Shown here: one piece after another, positions 15,070-23,058 of the stretch
Layout: every line of letters starts with the position of its first letter
Numbering within the stretch: position 1 is the first letter of the stretch
DNA from: an uncultured Peptococcaceae bacterium
GTDB lineage: Bacteria; Bacillota; Peptococcia; Peptococcales; Peptococcaceae
Direction: 5' to 3'
DNA: 64,000 bases
NCBI GenBank assembly: GCA_900552455.1
Contig: URZX01000001.1
Location: 1 to 64,000, forward strand
Translations under genes and position numbers: made by a program
The notes under the pieces: generated by a model
What the model saw: only the letters and a program-made list of their open reading frames with translations
Databases searched by the model: none
Told to the model about the DNA's origin: nothing

Positions 15070-16458
15070 ATGACTATTCAAGTAAAACGCGTTAATAAAA
15101 ACGTAAAAATAGCAATATGTTTTATTATACCGATTCTTTTAATGTTGATCCCTACATCGGAAACTTTTACATCACAGATGAAAATCTTCCTTGCAATTAC
15201 TGCATGGTTGTTGCTGTGGGCAGCGTTTGAGATCACGGATTTACTTGTTCCTTCTCTAATATGGCCAGTGGTATTAACTTTGTTAGGGATTGTACCGACA
15301 GAATCAATTTATTCTTCTTGGCTATCATATACAATTCCATGTTGCATGGCTGCAATGGTCCTTTCAAATATGTTGCAACGCGTTGGCCTTTTGGAAAGGC
15401 TGAGTTATTGGATTATGGCAAAATGTGGTGGTAGTTTTAACCGCTCAATGTATGCACTGTATTTCGCTTGTCTGATCATGTCCTTTATCACATTTGCTGG
15501 GGCATCAATTATCATTGCTGGCTTATGTTATGGCATGTGCAGATCGCTTCATATGGAACATAAAGAAGAAGCGGCAATTACAATGATGGTTGGTATGATC
15601 GGTGGCTCCACAGTTAGAATGTTTATCTTCCAGCCTCTTACACAGGGATTGATTATGGGGTCTGTCCATCCGATCGATCCAACTTTTACGATGACATTTT
15701 GGCAGGTTTTGTATTACAACTGGCCAGTCATTCTCTATAGTTTCCTGACAATTTTTGTGTTCCTCACGATTGCAAAAACAAAGAATTCTTCAATTAATGG
15801 CACAAAAGAATATTTTGAGGAAGCTTTAAGGAAAAAAGGGAAACTTAGCAAGGACGAGAAGAAAGGTATTATTCTGCTGGCTGTTCTCATGATCGGGATT
15901 TTAACAAATTCGATCCATCATATCGACGGTATGGCAATCTTTATTATCGTAGCATGCTTGGCATATTGCCCTGGTATCAATGTTGCAAAAGATAGCGACA
16001 TTAAGAGTTTGCCAATCGGGATTATTTTCTTTATCTCTGCTTGTATGGCTATTGGTGCAGGTTGCACAGCGACAGGGTTAACTGAGCTTATCAGTACTGC
16101 AGCTACCCCAATCTTGAATTCTTTGGATACTAGAGTGCTGTTGTTTGGTATACTTATTTTTGGTATCGTTATCAATCTGCTGATGACTCCAATGGCGATG
16201 GTTGCAACATTCTCTGGTCCAATGGTAGCACTTTGTGCAGGAGCAAACATTAATCCATTGGCTCCGATTTTCACTTTTATGGCATCTACGGATATGGTCT
16301 TCTTGCCATATGAATATGTTACCTTCCTGATTTTCTTTGCTTTTGGTATGATGACAACGGGGCAGTTTGTAAAATATCATACGATCAAGAATTTAGTATT
16401 TGTAGCTTTCTTTGCTGTGATCATGCTCCCATTCTGGTCGTTACTTGGATTAATTTAG
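15070..16458 (+). CDS. DASS/SLC13-type anion transporter
   Basis: This 462-residue inner-membrane protein has 11-13 hydrophobic segments spread over its length and the two-half layout of the DASS/ion-transporter superfamily (AAFEITDLLVPSLIWPVVLTLLGIVPTE early, IGIIFFISACMAIGAGCTATGLTELI near 315-340, then a second re-entrant region near 370-405). Members carry dicarboxylates, citrate or sulfate with sodium. AAAGGGGTG precedes the start. Placed after the cytoplasmic phosphodiesterase and before a small membrane protein, it probably brings in that enzyme's substrate or a related anion. The substrate cannot be named from sequence. Confidence 0.82.
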   Translation: MTIQVKRVNKNVKIAICFIIPILLMLIPTSETFTSQMKIFLAITAWLLLWAAFEITDLLVPSLIWPVVLTLLGIVPTESIYSSWLSYTIPCCMAAMVLSNMLQRVGLLERLSYWIMAKCGGSFNRSMYALYFACLIMSFITFAGASIIIAGLCYGMCRSLHMEHKEEAAITMMVGMIGGSTVRMFIFQPLTQGLIMGSVHPIDPTFTMTFWQVLYYNWPVILYSFLTIFVFLTIAKTKNSSINGTKEYFEEALRKKGKLSKDEKKGIILLAVLMIGILTNSIHHIDGMAIFIIVACLAYCPGINVAKDSDIKSLPIGIIFFISACMAIGAGCTATGLTELISTAATPILNSLDTRVLLFGILIFGIVINLLMTPMAMVATFSGPMVALCAGANINPLAPIFTFMASTDMVFLPYEYVTFLIFFAFGMMTTGQFVKYHTIKNLVFVAFFAVIMLPFWSLLGLI

Positions 16459-16496
16459 AAATGAAAGAATAATCTCTGTTCTTACGTTATTGATAT

Positions 16497-16547
16497 GATC
16501 CCCCTAAAGTAGATTGCTGAAGAAAGTCTACATTAGGGGGATTTTTT
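16497..16547 (+). terminator. Intrinsic terminator after the transporter
   Basis: ATCCCCCTAAAGTAGA and TCTACATTAGGGGGAT form a long stem followed by six T. Confidence 0.93.
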
Positions 16548-16684
16548 ATATCGAAGTTACGACACACGACTGAACGAAGTATTCACCTGGGTGAGAGATA
16601 TCTCTTGGGTTGTAGCCCTTGCAGTTATTTCTCAAATGTTACAGTTTAAGAATAGAGAGGGGATGCAAAATAGGTGGTAAAAAA
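16548..16684. other. Untranslated stretch without a recognised feature
   Basis: It holds short self-complementary pieces (GAGAGATATCTCT and GGGTTGTAGCCC) and no convincing open frame, promoter or known RNA motif. Confidence 0.4.
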
Positions 16685-16716
16685 GAGCAATTCAATAATT
16701 AATAATTGAATTGCTC
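16685..16716 (-). terminator. 12-bp hairpin; a terminator when read on the minus strand
   Basis: GAGCAATTCAAT (16685-16696) and ATTGAATTGCTC (16705-16716) are perfectly complementary. On the minus strand TTTTTT follows the second arm; on the plus strand no T tract follows. No credible minus-strand gene ends here, so it may be a relic or may block antisense transcription. Confidence 0.6.
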
Positions 16717-16793
16717 CAGCGACAATCTCAAGATATTACGTTGCTATGGGAAACTCTATAGCATAATCTGAATTCTTTATAAGGGTGATTTCC

Positions 16794-17273
16794 ATGAATT
16801 TTAATAAGTTATTTTGCTTTCGGATTATACTCTTGACTTGGATTATCTTAGCTAATTTAATTCTGCAATTACTGCATATTGAATGTAGCTGGATAATTTT
16901 CATCAGTAATATCTTATTATTTACTATGAATGGTGATCTGTATAAAAATTTACTCAGTGTTGAGATTGGTGGTTTCGTTGGCTTATTATGCGCCTGCATC
17001 ACAATTCTAAGCATAGAGGCGCTTCAACCTATAGTTGGACAAATTTGTAGTATCATGATTCCTTTGGCCCTTGTACTTTCAATAATCATATTATGTAATC
17101 CTGTCGCGCCAATTTTATTTAATAATTGTAGTTTTGCTTACTTTACATGCGCTTTAATCTCACCGGAAACATTCTCTGAAAATATTTGGCATTTTCTGGG
17201 TGTATATCTTGTTGGAAGCATTTTAGTAAATGGTTTATGTGTCTACTTCGCAAATAAATTGCTCAATAGTTAA
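16794..17273 (+). CDS. Small integral membrane protein, function unknown
   Basis: This 159-residue, very hydrophobic protein has about five membrane segments (roughly 7-25, 30-45, 55-80, 84-105, 115-155). I do not recognise the family. The ATG at 16794 is chosen because AAGGG lies 8 bases upstream; a GTG nine bases earlier would overlap that site. It has the same A/T-rich composition as the LysR, hydrolase and transporter genes but is separated from them by a terminator. It ends before a terminator of its own. It could be an accessory to the transporter, which is a guess from position only. Confidence 0.6.
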   Translation: MNFNKLFCFRIILLTWIILANLILQLLHIECSWIIFISNILLFTMNGDLYKNLLSVEIGGFVGLLCACITILSIEALQPIVGQICSIMIPLALVLSIIILCNPVAPILFNNCSFAYFTCALISPETFSENIWHFLGVYLVGSILVNGLCVYFANKLLNS

Positions 17274-17297
17274 AATATCAAACTATTGAAAAGTAAT

Positions 17298-17361
17298 AAA
17301 CTCCCCATAGAGTATATGCTCGAAATAACGAAAATCGAGACTATACCATGAGGAGTTTTTA
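17298..17361 (+). terminator. Intrinsic terminator after the small membrane protein
   Basis: AAACTCC and GGAGTTTTT are the outer arms, with inner TATA/TATA and CTCGA/TCGAG pairings giving an interrupted long stem. It also marks the right edge of the A/T-rich block. Confidence 0.8.
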
Positions 17362-17420
17362 TTATGCGCAGATTTAAATTGACAGCCGTGGAATTTTGCC
17401 ACTAATTAATAGTGTATTTT

Positions 17421-19604
17421 TCACTCATCTTTCTCCAGCGCTTTGGCCCAGGCGTCGGCGAAGGCGTTTGCGCCGATGCTTTCCTGCTGTTTTTGTTTGC
17501 GCATGTAGTTTTGGACGTCGCGTTTGGAGGAGGTGTTGCGTTTTTTTCGTAGCTCCTGGTTGAAGCGGTCGAATTTTTCGCGGAAGCCGCAGCTGCAGGT
17601 GTAGATGCGTTTGTCGCCGTCGCCGACGACGGTGAGGCGTTTGTGGCATTTTGGACAGCGGGCGTTGGAGGTTTGTTCGAGGTTGCGGCGGTAGCCACAT
17701 TCGCGGTCCTGGCAGACGAGCATTTTGCCTTTTTTGGTCTTGACTTCGAGGAGGAATTTGCCGCAATTTGGGCATGGGGTGCGGGTCATGTTGTCGTGGC
17801 GGTACTGTTTGTCCGAATTTTTGACGGCTTTCACGAGCTCGGTGGCGAAGGTGCGCATGTCGCTGGTGAAGGCAGCGGATTTTTCCTGGCCGCGGGCGAT
17901 GCGCTCGAGGCGTTCCTCCCACTCGGCAGTGAGGAGCGGCGAGGTGAGATCGTCGGGAACGATGTCGATGAGCTGGATGCCCTTGGAGGTTGGCACGAGG
18001 GATTGGCCCTGCTTTTCAATATAGAAGCTTTTGAACAGTTTCTCGATGATGTCGGCGCGGGTGGCTGGGGTGCCGATGCCGCCGGCTTTGTGGAGAACGG
18101 ACTGGGCGTGCTTGTCGCTGACAAAAGCCTGGGGATTTTCCATGGCGGCCAAGAGCGTGCCTTCGGTGAAGCGGGCTGGCGGTTTGGTCTGGCCTTCGCG
18201 GATGCTGACGGAGACGCCTTTCAAGGTTTGGCCCTGCTGGAGTTTTGGCAGGGAGCGATTCTTGCTGGCGTCTTCTTCTGGCTCGCCTTCTTCGCCGATA
18301 AGATCGAGCCCTTTCCAGCCGAGGCTGGTGGTGACATTGCCATGACAGATGAAGCGCTCGCCATTTACATCCAGGGTGACGCGTGTCTGTTCGTATTCGT
18401 AAGGGCCGAGGAAATTGGCGAGGAAGCGCTTGACGACGAGTTCGTAGATGCGGCGCTCGTCGCTGGTGAGGCTGTGCTTGCTCAGTCGTTCTTCGGTTGG
18501 GATGATGGCGTGGTGGTCGCTGACTTTGGCATCGTTGATGCAACCTGGTGCGATGCTGCGCTTTTCGGCGCGAATCTGGCGAGTGACGTCGGCATATCCG
18601 TTGGAGGTGAGGGCGGCGAGGCGCTCAGGGAAGGTGGCGACGATGTCTTTCGTCAGATAGCGGGAGTCGGTGCGCGGGTAGGTGAGCAGCTTGTGTTCTT
18701 CATAGAGGCGCTGCATCAGCGAAAGTGTTTGTTTGGCGCTGAAGCCGTAGCGGGCGTTGGCGTCGCGCTGCAGGGTGGTAAGATCATAAAGGGCCGGTGG
18801 CGCGGTGCGTTTTTTTGGGGCATTGAGATCAGAGACGATGGCGTTCTGTTTGTTACATGTGCGCACGATGCGCTCGCAAATGCTCTTATCGCTGAAGCGA
18901 GTGCTCTTATTTTTATTTTGCCAGAGCAGACGCATACCGGACACATTCGCCTGTACTTCGTAGAATGGCTGGCTCTTGAAATCGCGGATGGCGCGTTCGC
19001 GCTGCACGATCATTGCCAGCGTCGGTGTCTGCACACGGCCAGCGGAAAGCTGCGCGTTGTAGCGGCAGGTGAGGGCGCGGGTGACGTTGAAGCCGACGAC
19101 CCAGTCGGCTTCGCTACGCGCCACGGCGGAGCGATAGAGGTTGTCGTATTTTGCCGACGGCTCGAGATGAGCGAAGCCCTGGCGGATGGCCTGGTCTGTC
19201 TGGCTGGAGATCCAGAGTCGACGCATTGGCTTTTTGACGTGGGCTTTCTCGATGATCCAGCGGGCGACGAGCTCGCCTTCGCGGCCGGCGTCGGTGGCAA
19301 TGATGATCTCGTCCACGTCGGCGCGTTTCATCAGGCTTGATACGGTGCGGAATTGTTTGCCGGACTGAGGAATCACGACGAGATCCATATGCTTTGGCAG
19401 GATTGGCAGCGTGTCCATGCGCCAGGTTTTGTATTCGTCGCCATAGTGTTCGGGATCAGCCAGCGTGACGAGATGGCCCAGCGCCCAGGTGACGATGTAT
19501 TTGCTGTTTTCAAAATAACCGTTGTGTTTACCGCCAGCGCCCAGCACACGGGCGAGTTCGCGGCCAACGGATGGTTTTTCTGCGAGTACGAGGGATTTTC
19601 CCAT
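17421..19604 (-). CDS. topB: DNA topoisomerase III
   Basis: This type IA topoisomerase of 727 residues relaxes and decatenates DNA through a transient 5'-phosphotyrosine. It has the N-terminal toprim domain (LVLAEKPSVGRE; TDAGREGE at 104-111), the active-site Tyr309 in LLTYPRTDSRYL, and two C-terminal zinc ribbons (CPNCGKF...CQDRECGYRRN and CPKCHKR...CSCGFRE). The ribbons are typical of the Firmicutes TopB type. The start at 19604 follows AAGGATGC. The gene is transcribed divergently from queH. Housekeeping versions often lie alone; plasmid or ICE copies lie near conjugation genes, and none are seen here. Confidence 0.95.
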   Translation of the reverse strand: MGKSLVLAEKPSVGRELARVLGAGGKHNGYFENSKYIVTWALGHLVTLADPEHYGDEYKTWRMDTLPILPKHMDLVVIPQSGKQFRTVSSLMKRADVDEIIIATDAGREGELVARWIIEKAHVKKPMRRLWISSQTDQAIRQGFAHLEPSAKYDNLYRSAVARSEADWVVGFNVTRALTCRYNAQLSAGRVQTPTLAMIVQRERAIRDFKSQPFYEVQANVSGMRLLWQNKNKSTRFSDKSICERIVRTCNKQNAIVSDLNAPKKRTAPPALYDLTTLQRDANARYGFSAKQTLSLMQRLYEEHKLLTYPRTDSRYLTKDIVATFPERLAALTSNGYADVTRQIRAEKRSIAPGCINDAKVSDHHAIIPTEERLSKHSLTSDERRIYELVVKRFLANFLGPYEYEQTRVTLDVNGERFICHGNVTTSLGWKGLDLIGEEGEPEEDASKNRSLPKLQQGQTLKGVSVSIREGQTKPPARFTEGTLLAAMENPQAFVSDKHAQSVLHKAGGIGTPATRADIIEKLFKSFYIEKQGQSLVPTSKGIQLIDIVPDDLTSPLLTAEWEERLERIARGQEKSAAFTSDMRTFATELVKAVKNSDKQYRHDNMTRTPCPNCGKFLLEVKTKKGKMLVCQDRECGYRRNLEQTSNARCPKCHKRLTVVGDGDKRIYTCSCGFREKFDRFNQELRKKRNTSSKRDVQNYMRKQKQQESIGANAFADAWAKALEKDE

Positions 19605-19634
19605 AATGCATCCTTCTTTCTCAGTGTTTTCTCC

Positions 19635-19667
19635 AGTATAGCACAGCTGTGTGCTACCGTGTATAAT
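19635..19667. promoter_or_regulatory. Overlapping divergent promoters with a central palindrome
   Basis: On the plus strand TATAAT (19662-19667) faces queH; on the minus strand TATACT (19635-19640) faces topB. Between them lies the perfect palindrome AGCACA-GCTG-TGTGCT (19640-19655), so one bound protein could affect both genes. Confidence 0.55.
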
Positions 19668-19690
19668 TAAAGAAAGAAAGGAAGATGACT

Positions 19691-20356
19691 ATGAACCCAC
19701 GTAACTATGGACGTGAATTGGATCGCATTCTGCGTGTGCTCGAACGCGAAGGGCGTGTGCCGCATCTGCTTCTGCACAGTTGCTGCGGACCGTGCTCGAG
19801 CTATGTGCTCGAATATCTGTCGCCATATTTCAAGATCACGCTCTTTTATGACAATCCCAACATCCAACCGCGCGAGGAATATGCGCATCGTTTGGCAGAG
19901 CAGCGCCGCGTAATCGCACACATCGACGCGCCCCACGGCCTTGATCTGGTGGAAGGCGATTACGATCCTGCGCGGTATGCGAAGGCTGTGCGCGGGTTGA
20001 CCCATTTGCCAGAGGGCAGTGCACGCTGCTTCGCCTGCTATCGTTTTCGCATGCAGGCAGCAGCAGAATTGGCGCGAGATCTCGGTTGTGATTATTTCAC
20101 GACGACGCTCTCCATCAGTCCCTACAAGAATGCTGTACAGATCAACGCCATCGGTGAAGAGATCGCGGAAACGGTTGGCGTTCGCCATCTGCCGAACGAT
20201 TTCAAAAAACGCGGCGGCTACCAACGCTCGATCGTGCTCTGTCGCGAATGGGACATCTATCGCCAGCATTATTGTGGTTGCATTTATTCTCTGAGGGAGT
20301 GGGAAGAGCGTTGTAACAATTCCCAGACAACAGCCTCATTGACGGGTGGCGAATAA
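19691..20356 (+). CDS. queH: Epoxyqueuosine reductase QueH
   Basis: QueH reduces epoxyqueuosine to queuosine in tRNA, the last pathway step, replacing the cobalamin-dependent QueG. The 221-residue protein has the diagnostic cysteines HSCCGPCSS near residue 30, CFACYRFRM near 115 and YCGCIYSL near 195, which hold the iron-sulfur cluster and adjacent metal. The ATG at 19691 is preferred to one at 19685 because the AAGGAAG site is then at normal distance. Together with queD/E/C/F, five queuosine genes lie within 14 kb but in two separate units. Confidence 0.93.
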   Translation: MNPRNYGRELDRILRVLEREGRVPHLLLHSCCGPCSSYVLEYLSPYFKITLFYDNPNIQPREEYAHRLAEQRRVIAHIDAPHGLDLVEGDYDPARYAKAVRGLTHLPEGSARCFACYRFRMQAAAELARDLGCDYFTTTLSISPYKNAVQINAIGEEIAETVGVRHLPNDFKKRGGYQRSIVLCREWDIYRQHYCGCIYSLREWEERCNNSQTTASLTGGE

Positions 20357-20391
20357 TGAGTGATGATGAACGAAATAAGGAGGTGTGCATT

Positions 20392-20784
20392 ATGACGCGT
20401 AAAGTGAAAAATATTGTGAAGTTCACTGCGTTCTTGCTGGTGGGGATTGCGTTTTTTCTGTTGGGCCATTTCACGACGATTCATCACAGCCTGACGGGGA
20501 CGTACGGCAGCGGAACGCCGGATGCGCGCAGCATCTATGCGGTGCTCGATGCTGACGACCGCTTTACGATCTACGATCAGAACGCCGTGCGCGCGAGCGG
20601 CCACTGTGAAGCGGTGGCGCAGGATGAGGATGTATATGCCCTCGTGGATGATGCAGGTGGCAAGGTGGGGTATGTGGTGCAGAAAGGCGAGCAGATTTTT
20701 CTGCTAGGTTTTGACGACACGGAGCAGCTGCTGGAAAAGATCAGCGACGATGCGCTCTACAAAAAATTTGACGCAGGAATTTGA
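20392..20784 (+). CDS. Membrane-anchored small protein, function unknown
   Basis: This 130-residue protein has a basic N terminus, one membrane segment (about residues 8-27, FTAFLLVGIAFFLLGHF) and a soluble C-terminal domain rich in acidic residues. I do not recognise the family. The ATG at 20392 follows an excellent AAGGAGGTG. An ATG at 20356 overlapping the queH stop has no such site. It sits tightly between queH and the alkyltransferase-like gene, so the three are probably co-transcribed, but no shared role is evident. Confidence 0.65.
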   Translation: MTRKVKNIVKFTAFLLVGIAFFLLGHFTTIHHSLTGTYGSGTPDARSIYAVLDADDRFTIYDQNAVRASGHCEAVAQDEDVYALVDDAGGKVGYVVQKGEQIFLLGFDDTEQLLEKISDDALYKKFDAGI

Positions 20785-20801
20785 TCAAGGAGGTGGTCAC
20801 A

Positions 20802-21290
20802 ATGGCCAACGAAGAACGCAAGGATTTTAACGCCATGCTCCACGACAGCAAAGACATGCCAAAGCTGCAGATCGTCACCGACGAGAAAACCATTGCCAAA
20901 TACGGTGGCGACCGCATGTATTTCGCGCCGCCGCTCGATTATGACCGCGTGATGAAGCGGATCCCGCCAGGAAAGATCACCACCGTCGGCGCCATCCGCG
21001 AACATTTTGCGCAGCACAATGATGCCGATTTTACCGAGCCGATCACCGCGGGAATTTTCGTTTCCATCGCCGCCTGGGCCAGTCACCAGCGCGATCACGA
21101 CGAAACGCCATACTGGCGCACGCTCAAGGCCAAGGGCGAGCTCAATCCGAAATATCCCGGCGGCGTCGCCGCGCAGCGGGAAAAGCTCGAAGCCGAAGGC
21201 CACACGATCGTGGAGCGCGGGCGCAAAAATCTGCGCTACTATGTGCAGGATTATGAGAAGGCGCTCTATAATCTGGAGGATGGTGAGTGA
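20802..21290 (+). CDS. MGMT-like DNA-binding protein lacking the acceptor cysteine
   Basis: This 162-residue protein contains the winged-helix DNA-binding half of O6-methylguanine-DNA methyltransferases: RIPPGKITTVGAIREHF with the helix-turn-helix, then a segment corresponding to the PCHR active site that reads PYWRTLKAKGELNPKYPGG. Cys is replaced by Tyr, so no methyl transfer is expected. Alkyltransferase-like proteins without the Cys flag lesions for nucleotide excision repair, which is a plausible role here. An AAGGAGGTGG site fixes the start at 20802. The response regulator starts 4 bases after its stop. Confidence 0.8.
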   Translation: MANEERKDFNAMLHDSKDMPKLQIVTDEKTIAKYGGDRMYFAPPLDYDRVMKRIPPGKITTVGAIREHFAQHNDADFTEPITAGIFVSIAAWASHQRDHDETPYWRTLKAKGELNPKYPGGVAAQREKLEAEGHTIVERGRKNLRYYVQDYEKALYNLEDGE

Positions 21291-21293
21291 CGC

Positions 21294-22049
21294 ATGGCAA
21301 CGATTTTGCTTTTGGAGGATGATCCGGATTTGCGCGAAAGTGTTGCGTCGGCGCTTGCTGAGGCTGGATATGGTGTGTTGGCGGCGCGGTCACTGGCCGA
21401 AGCGGAATCGCTTGTACGCCAGCATAGCTTTGAGCTAGCGCTGCTTGATGTGAATGTACCGGCATCTGACAGTGACAGCGTGTCCTTTAGGGCAGCCGAC
21501 AGCGACAGCGTACCCCTTGGGGTCTCCGACAGTGACAGCGTGTCCCCGCAGGGAAACAGCGACGGTTTCAGCTTTTGCCGCTGGCTCACAGCGCGGCGGC
21601 ATGTCGCGGTTTTCTTCCTGTCGGCGCGTGATCTCGAAGAGGATGTGCTCACTGGTTATACACTGGGCGCCGACGATTATGTGACGAAGCCGTTTTCGAT
21701 GAAGGTGCTGCTGGCGAAGCTCGCTGTGCTCCTCGGGCGCAACGATGCGCAGGCGGCTGTGCTCGACGACGGCTGGCTGCGCATTGATTTTGACCTTGGC
21801 AGCGTCATGCGTGCCGGTGAAGCGGTGCGGCTTTCGCCGACGGAGCTGAAGCTGCTGCGCGTTCTTGTGGATCATCGCGGTCAGCTGCTGACCTATGGTG
21901 TGCTTTTGGATGCACTCTGGAACGTTGGCGTGGAGCTCGTCGACAAGCATGCTCTGGCGGTGAATGTGAATCGCCTGCGTAAAAAAATCGAAGACGATGC
22001 GCACAGTTACATTGCGAATGTGTATGGGATGGGGTATTTATGGAAATGA
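21294..22049 (+). CDS. OmpR/PhoB-type response regulator with a repeat inserted in the receiver
   Basis: The receiver domain has Asp9-Asp10, phosphoacceptor Asp52 (LALLDVNVP), FFLSARD and Lys in YVTKPF. The C-terminal 95 residues are the winged helix (LSPTELKLLRVLVDH, HALAVNVNRLRKKIE, GMGYLWK). The length of 251 exceeds the usual 220-230. The surplus is about 30 residues after Pro56, made of three units of ten containing SDSDSV or DSDSV, encoded by a 30-bp tandem repeat. The insert lies in the loop after beta-strand 3, next to the phosphorylation site. The gene overlaps the kinase gene by 10 bases and probably controls the ABC transporter that follows. Confidence 0.9.
   Translation: MATILLLEDDPDLRESVASALAEAGYGVLAARSLAEAESLVRQHSFELALLDVNVPASDSDSVSFRAADSDSVPLGVSDSDSVSPQGNSDGFSFCRWLTARRHVAVFFLSARDLEEDVLTGYTLGADDYVTKPFSMKVLLAKLAVLLGRNDAQAAVLDDGWLRIDFDLGSVMRAGEAVRLSPTELKLLRVLVDHRGQLLTYGVLLDALWNVGVELVDKHALAVNVNRLRKKIEDDAHSYIANVYGMGYLWK
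21466..21555 (+). repeat. Three-unit 30-bp tandem repeat inside the response regulator
   Basis: Units begin at 21466, 21496 and 21526. Each starts GACAGYGACAGCGT after two bases and differs mainly in its second half. The length is a multiple of three, so the frame is kept. A partial fourth start (ACAGCGACGG) follows. Confidence 0.88.
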
Positions 22050-22954
22050 TGGCATTGGTTGTGCTGGTGCTTGCGTTGGCTGTTGCTGTGCTCGGGTTAT
22101 GTCTGCGTCTTCGGCGTCAGCGGGCGGACGTGGAGGCATACGCCGAACATATTGATCGCGCCCTTGGCGATCTTCTGGCGGAACGGCCGCTGGACGCTCG
22201 CATCGCGGCCACTGATGATCTCTGGGGCCATACAAATGAACGCCTGCTGCGACTGTCACAGGCGCAAATGCGGCGTACAGAGGCTTTGCAACGTGAACAG
22301 CGTTCGCTGCAGGGGCTTGTGGCTGATATTTCGCACCAGACAAAAACGCCACTGGCAAATATTCAGCTCTATTTGGAACGTCTGGAACATGGCGCTGAGG
22401 ATGCGTCGCTGGTAGCGAAACTGGGCGCACAGGTGGAAAAACTGGACTTTCTACTTGCCAATATGGTCAAAATTTCGCGGCTCGAGACTGGCGCTGTGCG
22501 CATTCAAAAGCAGCAGGCACTTTTGGCTGACACGCTGGCGGATGCGTTGGGTGTGATTGTGCCGAAGGCGGACGCCAAGCAAATTCGTCTTAGCGTCGAT
22601 TATGACGAGATGATGACGCTCAATCATGACCGCCGCTGGACAGCGGAAGCGCTGGCCAATCTTTTGGATAATGCTGTCAAGTACACTCCGGCGGGCGGCA
22701 GTGTCGGGGTGCGTGTGGGATTGCAGCCAGTGTTTGTGCAAATCGCGGTGCACGACAGCGGCAAAGGCATCGCCCGCGAGCGCCAGGGAACGATCTTCAC
22801 CCGTTTCTATCGAGAGCCGGAGGTGCATGATACAGAGGGGGCCGGGCTGGGGTTGTACCTGGCTCGGATGATTGTAGAACGCCAGGGCGGCTTTATTGAT
22901 GTTGTTTCGGCTCCGGGTGCCGGCAGCACCTTCACGATCAATCTGCCAGTCTGA
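22040..22954 (+). CDS. Sensor histidine kinase with minimal membrane anchor
   Basis: This 304-residue kinase has one N-terminal membrane segment (about 3-22), a linker helix, the DHp box with His99 in VADISHQTKTPL, an N box NLLDNAVKYTP and G boxes HDSGKGI and GAGLGLYLA. There is no extracellular sensor domain. Kinases paired with FtsX-type ABC transporters often sense through the transporter rather than directly. The order regulator-kinase-ATPase-permease fits such a module, related to BceRSAB-type peptide resistance systems. Confidence 0.9.
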   Translation: MEMMALVVLVLALAVAVLGLCLRLRRQRADVEAYAEHIDRALGDLLAERPLDARIAATDDLWGHTNERLLRLSQAQMRRTEALQREQRSLQGLVADISHQTKTPLANIQLYLERLEHGAEDASLVAKLGAQVEKLDFLLANMVKISRLETGAVRIQKQQALLADTLADALGVIVPKADAKQIRLSVDYDEMMTLNHDRRWTAEALANLLDNAVKYTPAGGSVGVRVGLQPVFVQIAVHDSGKGIARERQGTIFTRFYREPEVHDTEGAGLGLYLARMIVERQGGFIDVVSAPGAGSTFTINLPV

Positions 22955-23058
22955 CAATGTCTGTTTGGATGTTGCAAGGATCTGGCAGAATTTTTTTGTA
23001 TTGTGATCGCTTTGAGATTTTCCGCTGCTAAGATGGAGACAGAAAGGAGAGGATTATT

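Noticed and set aside
16594..16625. Resemblance of GGGTGAGAG-ATAT-CTCTT to the GGTGAGAG-CGTA-CTCTC tip of the structured RNA at 11.66 kb
   Set aside because: Only about a dozen bases match and the surroundings share nothing. A short GAGAG/CTCTC hairpin is easily found by chance.
16736..17014. A 92-codon minus-strand frame ending near the 12-bp hairpin
   Set aside because: It overlaps the plus-strand membrane protein, has no ribosome site and no family. The hairpin alone is not enough to call a gene.
17643..19340. A long open plus-strand frame opposite topB (565 codons)
   Set aside because: It is the shadow of topB in a G+C-rich gene, with no family match and no ribosome site.
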